From: Candidatus Bipolaricaulota bacterium
Lineage (GTDB): Bacteria > Bipolaricaulota > Bipolaricaulia > Bipolaricaulales > Bipolaricaulaceae
NCBI GenBank assembly: GCA_026418075.1
Contig: JAOACA010000005.1
Coordinates: 1 to 47,807, forward strand
Direction of reading: 5' to 3'
Length of the DNA stretch: 47,807 bases
The number at the start of each line of letters is the position of its first letter. The first letter of the stretch is position 1. The notes under the pieces are model-generated. The model searched no databases. It was not told the origin of the DNA and worked only from the letters and a program-made list of their open reading frames with translations. The translations under genes were made by a program, and so were the position numbers. This document shows, in pieces, positions 9,451 to 17,699 of this stretch.

Positions 9451-10766
9451 CGGTTCTCCTTTGGTTCGCTTGGGCCCTCGCCCCGGGCCTCGGGGAGGAG
9501 GGTGAGGCGGAGGGCGTGGATCTCCCGGGCGCTCGCCCGCTCGACCGCGATCTCCGCCCGGCCCACCCGGAGGGTGGTTCCCGGCTCGGGGATGTCCCCG
9601 AGCTTCTCCAGCACGAGCCCGGCCATGGTCACCGCCTCGCTTTCCGGGAGATCGAGGCCCAGGGTTCGGTTCACCGTCCGGACTTCCGCGTCCCCGTCCA
9701 CGATCGCCTCGGTGGGGGAGAGGCGCCGGATGAGGGGCCGTGGCCGTCGCCGGTCGTACTCGTCCTCGATCTCCCCCACGATCTCCTCGAGGATGTCCTC
9801 CAGGGTCACGATCCCCGCCACCCCCCCGTACTCGTCCACCACCACCGCCATGTGGGACCGCTCCTGTTGGAACTCCCGGAGGAGAGCCCCGATGGGTTTT
9901 GTGGTGGGGACGTAGGACACGGGCCGGAGGAGGCCGGTCAGGCCGAGGTCGGTCCGGCAGGCGGCGAGGTGGGGGAGGAGGTCTTTCGCGTGGAGGATCC
10001 CGATCACGTTGTCCGGGGACCCCTCGTAGACCGGGTACCGGGAGTGACCGTCGGAGACGATGAACGCCACCGCCTCGGGCAGGGGGGTGGCCACGTCGAT
10101 CGCCTTGACCTCCGTCCGAGGGACCATGACCTCCTCGGCGGTGATCTCGTCCAGGGCGAGGATCCGCCGCATCATGAGCCCGTGCTCCTTGGAGAGAGCC
10201 CCCCGCTCCTCCCCAAGTTCAAGGATCGACACGAGCTGGTCCTTGGAGAGGGGGGTCCTCTCCCGGCGGAAGAACTCCACCCCAAAGGGCTGCACCAGGT
10301 GGGCCGCCGCCCCCCGGAAAAAGCGGACCACCGGGCGGCTCAGGCGCGTCAGCCGCCACACCGGCACCACCACCGCGAGGGCCACCGCCTCGGCTCGGTT
10401 CCGGGCCAGGTTCTTCGGGGTGATCTCCCCGATGAGGAGGAGGAACACGGTGAGCACCACCGTGGCCAGAAGCCCCGTCACGTAGGGGGGGAGGCTCGGC
10501 GGAAGAAGCCGGAGGAAGAGGAGGGTGGCCAGGCTCGAGGCGGCCACGTTCACGAGGTTGTTGTAGACGACAAGGCAGGTGATGAACTCGCCCGGGTCCC
10601 GGAGGAGGTGTTCAAGGGCCCGGGCCTTGGGGGACGATCCGGCCCGGCGGAGGAGGTGGAACACCCGCAGCTCAGAAATGGACGAGAGGGCCGTCTCCGC
10701 CGCGGAGAAGAACGCGGAGAGGATCAAGAGAAAAAAGAGGATGATCCCTTGCGATTCCGGACTCAC
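9447..10766 (-). CDS. CNNM/CBS-domain CorC-HlyC family transporter-like (hemolysin-family) protein
   Basis: N-terminal TM DUF21-like domain, VMVPRTEVKAID, CBS pair, GGVAGIVTLEDILEEIVGEIEDEYD; GTG start with GGAGG upstream. Confidence 0.9.
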   Translation of the reverse strand: MSPESQGIILFFLLILSAFFSAAETALSSISELRVFHLLRRAGSSPKARALEHLLRDPGEFITCLVVYNNLVNVAASSLATLLFLRLLPPSLPPYVTGLLATVVLTVFLLLIGEITPKNLARNRAEAVALAVVVPVWRLTRLSRPVVRFFRGAAAHLVQPFGVEFFRRERTPLSKDQLVSILELGEERGALSKEHGLMMRRILALDEITAEEVMVPRTEVKAIDVATPLPEAVAFIVSDGHSRYPVYEGSPDNVIGILHAKDLLPHLAACRTDLGLTGLLRPVSYVPTTKPIGALLREFQQERSHMAVVVDEYGGVAGIVTLEDILEEIVGEIEDEYDRRRPRPLIRRLSPTEAIVDGDAEVRTVNRTLGLDLPESEAVTMAGLVLEKLGDIPEPGTTLRVGRAEIAVERASAREIHALRLTLLPEARGEGPSEPKENR

Positions 10767-10786
10767 GCCTCCGTCACCTCGGCCGT

Positions 10787-10792
10787 ATTATA
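10787..10792 (-). promoter_or_regulatory. -10 element (TATAAT) upstream of CNNM gene
   Basis: Perfect TATAAT on reverse strand, 20 nt from GTG start with GGAGG between. Confidence 0.5.
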
Positions 10793-10842
10793 GGCCCTGT
10801 TTCACCTTTCGCTTCTCCCTGGGCGGTTCCCGCCGCGGGCCG

Positions 10843-10848
10843 TAGACT
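10843..10848 (+). promoter_or_regulatory. Putative -10 element of ffh (leaderless-type)
   Basis: TAGACT then 7 nt then GTG at 10856; no good -35 seen. Confidence 0.35.
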
Positions 10849-10855
10849 TACGCCC

Positions 10856-12157
10856 GTGTTTGAATCCCTGAGTGCGCGGCTGGGGGAGGTGTTCCGCCGG
10901 CTCCGGGCCCCGGGCCGGCTGACCGAGAAGGAGGTCGAGGCGGGGCTGCGGGAGATCCGGCAGGCGCTGCTGGCCGCCGACGTCCACTACGGGGTGGCCC
11001 GGGACCTCCTCTCCCGGGTGGCGGAGCGGGCGGTGGGGGAGCGGGTGGTCGAGTCCCTGACCCCGGCGGAGCAGCTCCTGGCGATCGTGCGGGCGGAGAT
11101 GGCCGCGGCGATGGGGGGCTCGGCGGCGAAGCTCCGCCTCTCCGGCCGGCCGGCGCTCGTCCTCCTGGTGGGGCCCGCGGGGTCGGGGAAGACGACGACC
11201 GCGGGGAAGCTGGCCCGCCACCTCCTCAAGCGGGGCCGGCGGCCCCTCCTCGTCTGCGCCGACCCCCAGCGCCCCGCGGCCGCGGAGCAACTGGCGACCC
11301 TCGCGGCTCGCGTCGGGGTCCCGTTCGCCTCCGCTGTGGACGACCCCGTGGGGGAGGTGGCCGCGGCCGCCGACCGGGCGCGGCGGGAGCTCCTGGACCC
11401 GCTGGTCGTCGACACGCCCGGGTTTCCGCCCGGCGTCCAGCCGGACCCGTTCCTTGGGGAGCTCGTGAGGGCCCTCGCTCCCGGCGACGTCCTCCTCGTC
11501 CTCGACGCCCTGGCCGGCCAGGAGGCGGTGCGGATGGCCGAGGCGTTCCTCCCCCTGGGGGTCACGGGCCTCGTCCTCACCAAGCTGGATGGGGACGCCC
11601 GGGGTGGGGCGGCCCTTTCCCTTCCCAGTCGGCTCGCGAAGCCGATCCTGTTTGTTGGGGTGGGGGAGCGGCCGGAGGACCTGGAGCCGTTTGAGCCGGA
11701 GCGGATGGCGGACCGGATCCTCGGGTTTGGGGACCTCGCGGGTCTGGCGGAGAGGCTCGCCGAGGCGGGGGGGGAGGCGGCCGCGGCGAGCGCGGCCCGG
11801 GTCCGGGAGGGGACGTTCACCCTCGAGGATTTCCTCACCCAGCTTGAGGCGATGGGCCGGGCCGGGCCGTTGGACCAGCTCCTCGCCCGAATCCCAGGCC
11901 TGGGGAAGGTGGCCCAGGAGGAGGAGCTGGAGCGGGAGCTTCGGCGGGCGCGGGCGATCATCCAATCGATGACGGTTGAGGAGCGGCGGAACCCGCATAT
12001 AATCGGAGCCAGCCGCAAACGGCGCATCGCCCGGGGGTCGGGGACCACCGTTCAAGAGGTGAACCAGCTCCTTTCCCAGTACGAGGGGGCGCGGCGCCTG
12101 GTGCGGGAGCTTGGGAAGCGGCGGCTCCCCCCGGGGTGGGGGAGCCCCGCAAGATGA
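10856..12157 (+). CDS. ffh: Signal recognition particle GTPase Ffh (divergent)
   Basis: GPAGSGKTTTAGKLA, ADPQRPAAAEQL, TKLDGDARGGAALS, SRKRRIARGSGTTVQEVNQLL; followed by rpsP. Confidence 0.92.
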   Translation: MFESLSARLGEVFRRLRAPGRLTEKEVEAGLREIRQALLAADVHYGVARDLLSRVAERAVGERVVESLTPAEQLLAIVRAEMAAAMGGSAAKLRLSGRPALVLLVGPAGSGKTTTAGKLARHLLKRGRRPLLVCADPQRPAAAEQLATLAARVGVPFASAVDDPVGEVAAAADRARRELLDPLVVDTPGFPPGVQPDPFLGELVRALAPGDVLLVLDALAGQEAVRMAEAFLPLGVTGLVLTKLDGDARGGAALSLPSRLAKPILFVGVGERPEDLEPFEPERMADRILGFGDLAGLAERLAEAGGEAAAASAARVREGTFTLEDFLTQLEAMGRAGPLDQLLARIPGLGKVAQEEELERELRRARAIIQSMTVEERRNPHIIGASRKRRIARGSGTTVQEVNQLLSQYEGARRLVRELGKRRLPPGWGSPAR

Positions 12158-12166
12158 GGTGATGGA

Positions 12167-12445
12167 ATGGTCAGGATCAGGCTCATGCGGGTGGGCAAGC
12201 GCAAGCAGCCCAGCTACCGGATCGTGGTGATGGACAGCCGGACGAAGCAGGGGGGGCGGACCGTGGCCACCTTGGGCCACTACAACCCGCTTTCCGAGCC
12301 GGCGGAGGTGACGGTGGACACCGCGGCGGCCTTGGCCTGGCTCCGGCGCGGGGCCCAGCCCTCGGACGCCGCCCGCCGGCTCCTCGCCCAGGCGGGGGTC
12401 CTCCAGGCGTGGCACGAGGCCCGGTCCGGGAAAGGTGCTGGCTGA
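12167..12445 (+). CDS. rpsP: 30S ribosomal protein S16
   Basis: MVRIRLMRVGKRKQPSYRIVVMDSRTKQGGRTVATLGHYNP. Confidence 0.97.
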   Translation: MVRIRLMRVGKRKQPSYRIVVMDSRTKQGGRTVATLGHYNPLSEPAEVTVDTAAALAWLRRGAQPSDAARRLLAQAGVLQAWHEARSGKGAG

Positions 12446-12650
12446 GCTCGCCCGCTACCTCCTCCGGGCGGTGACCGCCCGCCCGGCCGAGGCCCAGGTC
12501 GAACACATCCGTTCTGGCGACGTCGACTTCCTCTTCTTCCGCGCCGGGGGCTCCGAGAAGCTTGCCCCCCGAGACCAGGAGGCCCTGGCCACCGTGGTGG
12601 AGCGGATCGGGGCCCGGGCCGGGTGGACCGTGATCGCCGACTGGAAATGA
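12435..12650 (+). CDS. khpA: KhpA-like KH-domain protein (degenerate)
   Basis: Position between rpsP and trmD; N-terminal LAELARYLLRAVTARPAEAQVEHI resembles KhpA/YlqC; GxxG loop not recognisable. Confidence 0.65.
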   Translation: MLAELARYLLRAVTARPAEAQVEHIRSGDVDFLFFRAGGSEKLAPRDQEALATVVERIGARAGWTVIADWK

Positions 12651-13354
12651 GGTTCGACGTCGTCACCCTGTTCCCGGAGATGCTCGTCCCCTTCGCCTCC
12701 GAGGGGATCCTCCGCGGGGCGCAGGACAAGGGGCTTCTCGAGATCCACCTCCACGACCTTCGGCTCTTTTCCCCGGATCCCCGGGGCCTGGTGGACGACC
12801 GGCCGTTTGGGGGAGGGGCGGGGATGGTGATGCGGCCCGAGCCGTTCGTCCGGGCCCTGGAGGCCATCACGGGGGAGATCGGGCGGCGGCCGTACGCGGT
12901 CCTCCTCTCCGCCCAAGGGATCCGGTTCACCCAAGAAGTGGCCAAGGACCTCGCGCGGAGGGGGGCGGTGGCCCTCCTCTGCGGCCGGTACGAGGGGGTG
13001 GACGAGCGGGTGGCCCTCCTGTGCGACCTCGAGCTCTCGATTGGGGACTTCGTCCTGGCGGGGGGGGAGCTCGCCGCGGCGGTGGTCGTGGAGGCGACGG
13101 CGCGGATGGTGCCGGGGGTGGTGGGCCGGCACGAGTCGGCGGCCACGGACTCGTTCTACGCGGGACCGGTCCTCGGCTACCCCCAGTACACCCGGCCCCG
13201 GGTGTTCCAGGGGATGGAGGTCCCCCCGGTCCTCCTCTCCGGGGACCACGAGAAGATCCGGCGGTGGCGGGAAAAGGAGGCGTGGAAGAAGACCCTCCGG
13301 AACCGCCCCGACCTCGTGGGGCTGAAGACCCCTTCTTCGCCCCGCCCAACCTAG
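12647..13354 (+). CDS. trmD: tRNA (guanine-N1)-methyltransferase
   Basis: MRFDVVTLFPEM, DDRPFGGGAGMVMRPEP, LLCGRYEGVDERV, SIGDFVLAGGELAA. Confidence 0.96.
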   Translation: MRFDVVTLFPEMLVPFASEGILRGAQDKGLLEIHLHDLRLFSPDPRGLVDDRPFGGGAGMVMRPEPFVRALEAITGEIGRRPYAVLLSAQGIRFTQEVAKDLARRGAVALLCGRYEGVDERVALLCDLELSIGDFVLAGGELAAAVVVEATARMVPGVVGRHESAATDSFYAGPVLGYPQYTRPRVFQGMEVPPVLLSGDHEKIRRWREKEAWKKTLRNRPDLVGLKTPSSPRPT

Positions 13355-13369
13355 CTGTACTCCTCCGGC

Positions 13370-13867
13370 GTGCTCTGCGTCGCGAGGGGGGATCTGCAGC
13401 TCTTGGATCTGTACGTGCTCGTCGTGCGGCTTGTGGGCGTCTGGCTGGCGTTCTCCGGGGTGATCTACCTCTCCATGCTCCCTGGCGTCGGGGTGGACCT
13501 CCTGGCTGCCTGGGCGGTGTCCGTTGGGGTGTATGGGACCACGGCGTTTTTGTTGCTCCGCTACCCACGTGCCATCGCGCGGTGGCTGGCGCGCGAGGAC
13601 GGGGAGAAAACCCTCGCCCTCGGATTGGGGGCGGGCGATCTCCAGTCCGTTCTTGTGTTCGCGATTGGGTTCTACCTGATCGTCACGGGCGTTCCGTCCC
13701 TGGTGGCCGCCCTGGTCCCTCAGCCGTACCAACCGGGGAGCCGGTGGCAGGAGGTGGTGCGGCCCGGAGTTCCAATCCTCGTGGGGGTTCTCGTTCTGAC
13801 CCGGAGGCGGTGGCTGCCCGCACTGGTCCGGGCCGTTGAAGCATGGCGGAAGTCCCGAGAGGACTAG
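13370..13867 (+). CDS. Hypothetical polytopic membrane protein
   Basis: GTG-start ORF with about four hydrophobic segments; sits between trmD and ruvX; exact start uncertain. Confidence 0.6.
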   Translation: MLCVARGDLQLLDLYVLVVRLVGVWLAFSGVIYLSMLPGVGVDLLAAWAVSVGVYGTTAFLLLRYPRAIARWLAREDGEKTLALGLGAGDLQSVLVFAIGFYLIVTGVPSLVAALVPQPYQPGSRWQEVVRPGVPILVGVLVLTRRRWLPALVRAVEAWRKSRED

Positions 13868-14280
13868 CCCCGCCTCGTGCGGTCGAGCCAGGCCTGGAGG
13901 ATGAGGACGGCGGAGAGGGCGTCCGCCCGCCTCTTGCGGGCCCGCTGGGATAGCCCTCCCTCGCGCATCGCCCGCTCGACCTCCGCGGACGTGAGCCGCT
14001 CGTCCACGTAGTGAACGGGAAGGCCAGCCTCTTGGGCTATCGCCTCGGCGAGCTCGCGGGCCTTCTTCGCCTGATCCCCCTCCGTTCCGTCCATGTTCAG
14101 AGGGAGCCCGACCACGATCGCCTCCGCCCCGAGCTCTCGCGCCAGCCGGGCGAGGTGGAGGGCGTCTTCGGGGGGCGACCTCCGGGTGCAGACCCCGTGG
14201 GGGCTCGCGATCGTCCCCGTCTCGTCGGAGACGGCGATCCCCACCCGCCTGTCCCCGATGTCGAGGCCCAGGGCCCGCAT
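13864..14280 (-). CDS. ruvX: Holliday junction resolvase-like RuvX/YqgF
   Basis: MRALGLDIGDRRVGIAVSDETG, VVGLPLNMDGTEG, VHYVDERLTSAEVE. Confidence 0.93.
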   Translation of the reverse strand: MRALGLDIGDRRVGIAVSDETGTIASPHGVCTRRSPPEDALHLARLARELGAEAIVVGLPLNMDGTEGDQAKKARELAEAIAQEAGLPVHYVDERLTSAEVERAMREGGLSQRARKRRADALSAVLILQAWLDRTRRG

Positions 14281-14282
14281 CC

Positions 14283-14870
14283 CTAGCCCTTGGCGAGGAG
14301 GGAGAGGGCCCGCCGGATGAGCTCCTCCACCGAGGCGTCGGGGGCCTCGCGGAGGAGCCGCTCCACCGCCCGGCGGGCCTCGGCCTCGGGGAACCCGAGG
14401 ACCTTCGAGGTCAGGGCCTTCAGGACGACCTGGGCCTTCTCCCCCTGGGGGGAGGGCGCGGCGGGTGCCCACCGGGCGAGCTTCTCCGAGAGCTCGACCA
14501 TCACCCGCTGGGCGGTCCGGCGGCCGATCCCCTTGACCCCGTCCAGGGCGGAGAGGTCGCCCCGCCGCACCGCCGCCGAGAGCTCGGCGGGGGGAAGGGC
14601 GGACACGAGCCGGAACGCGAGTTTCGGGCCGACCTGGGGGACGGAGAGGAGGGCCACGAACATCTCCCGCTCCTCCCGGGTCGCAAACCCCCAAAGCTGG
14701 AGCCCGTCCTCCCGGAGGACGAGGTGGGTGTACAGGCGGGCGGCTTCCGCCCCCCGAAGCCCGGCGGCCGTCCGGGCCGGAACCGAGACCTGGAGCCCAA
14801 GGCCCCCCACGGCGAGGACGAGGGACTCCTCCCCCGCCTCGACGACCGGCCCCTCAACGAACTCGATCAT
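14283..14870 (-). CDS. ruvA: Holliday junction branch migration protein RuvA
   Basis: MIEFVEGPVVEAGEESLVLAVGGLGLQVSVP, VPQVGPKLAFRLVSAL, VKGIGRRTAQRVMVELSEKL. Confidence 0.94.
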   Translation of the reverse strand: MIEFVEGPVVEAGEESLVLAVGGLGLQVSVPARTAAGLRGAEAARLYTHLVLREDGLQLWGFATREEREMFVALLSVPQVGPKLAFRLVSALPPAELSAAVRRGDLSALDGVKGIGRRTAQRVMVELSEKLARWAPAAPSPQGEKAQVVLKALTSKVLGFPEAEARRAVERLLREAPDASVEELIRRALSLLAKG

Positions 14871-15637
14871 CCCACCCGCGGCGGGGGCTCCGTTCGGGCG
14901 AGGGAGGAGAGCTCGGAAAACGCCCGCTCCACGTTCTCCTCTTCCCCGACGAGGAGGAGGGTCACCGCCCCACTGCCCGGCCCCACGCCCCCGCTTCCGA
15001 GGTGGTGGGCCCGGACCCCGTAGAGGAGGGCGGCCGCCTCGACCTCGGTCACGACCGTGCCCACGAGGGGGAAGAGCCCCACCGGTCCTCCCATGGCGCG
15101 GGCCACCCTCCCGATCCCCAGTTCAGGGACGAGCTCGGACACGAACCCGTGGATCGACTTCGCGCACGAGATCGGGATCACGAGCTCCACCCCCCGGGCG
15201 AGGGCCGGAGCGATGAGCTTCCCCACCGTTCCCCCCGCCGGGGAGGCCATGAAGACGCCGCACACCCCGGACGGATCGAGGACGTTTGCCCCCTTGATGA
15301 GGATGTCCCCTGCCTTGAGCTCTGCCACGACCTCGTCCAAGGAGAGATCCACCGGCTCCCCTCGGCGGAGGACGAGGGGTTTCGCCTGCCGGTCGGGGGG
15401 AAGCCAGGCGAGGGCCTCCCCGATGTAGCCTGCGCAGAACCGCTCCCGCTCGATCGCCCGCCCGAGGAGCTCCTCGGCCACGTAGGCGTTCGTTGTCCCC
15501 AAGGTGACGACGATCACGCCCTCCCTCCGCGCCCGCGCGACCGCGGGGAGCTGGGCCACCCCCCGGGCGATGAGCCGCCGCGCCGCTCCCGGTGGCAGGA
15601 CCACAAGCGCCCTGGTTGCGTTCCCGTCCCCGCGCAT
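14867..15637 (-). CDS. Conserved-looking protein of unknown function in ruvX-ruvA operon
   Basis: 256 aa; overlaps ruvA start by 4 nt; motifs GTTNAYVAEELL, GDILIKGANVLDPSG, IPISCAKSIHG; family not recognised. Confidence 0.65.
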   Translation of the reverse strand: MRGDGNATRALVVLPPGAARRLIARGVAQLPAVARARREGVIVVTLGTTNAYVAEELLGRAIERERFCAGYIGEALAWLPPDRQAKPLVLRRGEPVDLSLDEVVAELKAGDILIKGANVLDPSGVCGVFMASPAGGTVGKLIAPALARGVELVIPISCAKSIHGFVSELVPELGIGRVARAMGGPVGLFPLVGTVVTEVEAAALLYGVRAHHLGSGGVGPGSGAVTLLLVGEEENVERAFSELSSLARTEPPPRVG

Positions 15638-15645
15638 GCTATAAC
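15616..15645 (+). promoter_or_regulatory. Promoter of acyl/acetyl-CoA synthetase gene
   Basis: TTGCGT-N18-TATAAC, about 40 nt before ATG 15685; -35 lies inside the start of the divergent 14867..15637 gene. Confidence 0.55.
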
Positions 15646-15684
15646 ACTAGCCAACGCGGCAACCTTCGGCAAAGGGGTGATCGG

Positions 15685-17304
15685 ATGGTCTTCACGCGCG
15701 AGCAGTACGAGCGGGAGCGGCGGGAGTTCCGGTGGGACATCCCCCCGGGGTACACGATCGCGGGGGCGGTGGACGGCCACGCCCGGGCCCACCCGGACAA
15801 GCCGTGCGTCCTGTGGGAGTCGGAGAAGGGGGAGCGGCGGACGATGACCTGGGGGGAGCTCTCCGAGCTCTCGAGCCGGTTTGCGTCGGTCCTCCAGGGC
15901 CTGGGGGTGCGGAAGGGGGACCCGGTGATGCACATCTTCCCCCGGATCCCCGAGGCGTTCGTGGCCCAGATCGGGACGTTCAAGGCCGGCGGGGTGGCCG
16001 TTCCGGGGACGGACATGCTCCGGGCCAAGGACATCGTCTACCGCTCCGAGACGGCTGGGGCCCGGGTGGTGATCGCCCATGTGTCGACGATCGGCGAAGT
16101 GGAGGAGGTGCGGGGGAAGTGCCCGCTGGAGCAGTTCATCTTGATCGGGGGCGAGAAGCCCGGGTGGATCTCGTTTGAGAAGGCCCTCAAGGACGCCCGG
16201 CCCACGGCCCCCGTCCCCCTCACCGCCCAGGACCCCCTCACGATCAACTTCACCTCCGGGACCACGGGGAACCCCAAGCCCGTCATGCACCGCCACCGCT
16301 GGATGTACGGGCACTTCCGGATCACCGCCCGCTACTTCTGGGGGGCGAGCCCCGACGACCTCATCTGGGCCACGACCGCCCCGGGGTGGGCCAAGTGGTA
16401 CTGGGCCCCGATGGGGGTCGGCCTGACCGTGGGCTGCACCCAGCTCATGTACCACGGCCGGTTCGATGCCGAGCGGTACCTCGAGCTCCTCGCCCGCTAC
16501 CCGGTGACGAAGCTCTGCGCCACCCCCACCGAGTACCGGATCATGATCCAGCTTCCGGACCTTGGGAAGCGGAAGGTGGCCCTGCGGGACGCGGTCTCGG
16601 CCGGGGAGCCCCTGAACGCCGAGGCGATCGAGGTGTTCCGGCGGGCGTTTGGGATCACGATCCGGGACGGGTACGGCCAGACGGAGTCGGTGTGTTTGGT
16701 CTGCAACCCGCCAGGCCTCCCGGTGAAGCCCGGCTCGATGGGCCTCCCCACCCCGGGCCCGAACGCGACCCCGATCGACGAGGAGGGGAACCCGGTGGGC
16801 CCCGGCGAGGTGGGGGAGATCGCCGTCCCGGTGGGGAACCCGGGGATTTTCGACGGGTACTGGAAGGACCCCGCCCTCACCGCCCAGGTCCTCTCCGGGA
16901 AGTGGTACCGGACCGGGGACCTCGTCCGGGTGGACGAGGACGGGTACTTCTTCTTCGAGGGCCGGGCCGACGACGTGATCAAGGCCTCCGGGTACCGGAT
17001 CGGGCCGTTCGAGGTCGAGGACGCCCTCGTCTCCCACCCGGCGGTGGTCGAGGCGGCGGTGGTGGGGGCCCCGGACCCCGTGCGGGGGCAGATCGTGAAG
17101 GCGTTTGTGGTTCTCGCCAAGGGGTACCAGCCCTCCGAGGCCCTGGTGAAGGAGCTCCAGGAGCACGTGAAGGCGGTCACCGCCCCCTACAAGTACCCCC
17201 GGGCGATCGAGTTTGTGACCGAACTTCCCAAGACCTCAAGCGGCAAGATCAAGCGGGCCGAGCTGCGGAAGCGGGAAATGGAGAAGGCCAAGGGGGGAGG
17301 CTAG
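15685..17304 (+). CDS. AMP-forming acyl-CoA/acetyl-CoA synthetase
   Basis: INFTSGTTGNPKPVMH, DGYGQTESV, YRTGDLVRVDEDGYFFFEGRADDVIKASGYRIGPFEVE, TSSGKIKRAELR. Confidence 0.92.
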   Translation: MVFTREQYERERREFRWDIPPGYTIAGAVDGHARAHPDKPCVLWESEKGERRTMTWGELSELSSRFASVLQGLGVRKGDPVMHIFPRIPEAFVAQIGTFKAGGVAVPGTDMLRAKDIVYRSETAGARVVIAHVSTIGEVEEVRGKCPLEQFILIGGEKPGWISFEKALKDARPTAPVPLTAQDPLTINFTSGTTGNPKPVMHRHRWMYGHFRITARYFWGASPDDLIWATTAPGWAKWYWAPMGVGLTVGCTQLMYHGRFDAERYLELLARYPVTKLCATPTEYRIMIQLPDLGKRKVALRDAVSAGEPLNAEAIEVFRRAFGITIRDGYGQTESVCLVCNPPGLPVKPGSMGLPTPGPNATPIDEEGNPVGPGEVGEIAVPVGNPGIFDGYWKDPALTAQVLSGKWYRTGDLVRVDEDGYFFFEGRADDVIKASGYRIGPFEVEDALVSHPAVVEAAVVGAPDPVRGQIVKAFVVLAKGYQPSEALVKELQEHVKAVTAPYKYPRAIEFVTELPKTSSGKIKRAELRKREMEKAKGGG

Positions 17305-17699
17305 TGGACGAGGCGGGGCTCGTTCAGGCAGCGGTTGCGGCCCGAGGGCGGGCCTACGCCCCCTACTCCCGGTTTCCTGTGGGAGCGGCGCTCCTCGCCT
17401 CCGACGGCCGGGTCTTCACCGGCTGCAACGTGGAGAACGCTTCCTACGGCCTCACCGTGTGCGCCGAACGGGTGGCCCTGTTCAAGGCCGTCTCCGAGGG
17501 AGCGCGGGAGTTCCTCGCCCTCGCCGTCGCCTGCGGGGACCGCCCCTGTTCCCCCTGCGGGGCCTGCCGCCAGGTCCTCCGGGAGTTCGCCCCCGACCTC
17601 CCGGTCCTGCTTGCCGATGGAGAAGGGAAGAGGTGGGAGAGGACGAGCCTCTCCCACCTCCTTCCCCGCAGCTTCGGACCCTCCGACCTCGGGTCCTAG
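17304..17699 (+). CDS. cdd: Cytidine deaminase
   Basis: AYAPYSRFPVGAALL, TGCNVENASYGLTVCAERVALFKA, PCSPCGACRQVLREF; GTG start overlaps previous TAG. Confidence 0.95.
   Translation: MDEAGLVQAAVAARGRAYAPYSRFPVGAALLASDGRVFTGCNVENASYGLTVCAERVALFKAVSEGAREFLALAVACGDRPCSPCGACRQVLREFAPDLPVLLADGEGKRWERTSLSHLLPRSFGPSDLGS

Noticed and set aside
5404-9915. 1503-aa forward ORF antisense to pheT and the M1 peptidase
   Set aside because: High-GC shadow ORF: repetitive P/R/G/E-rich translation, while the opposite strand encodes clear pheT and M1 motifs
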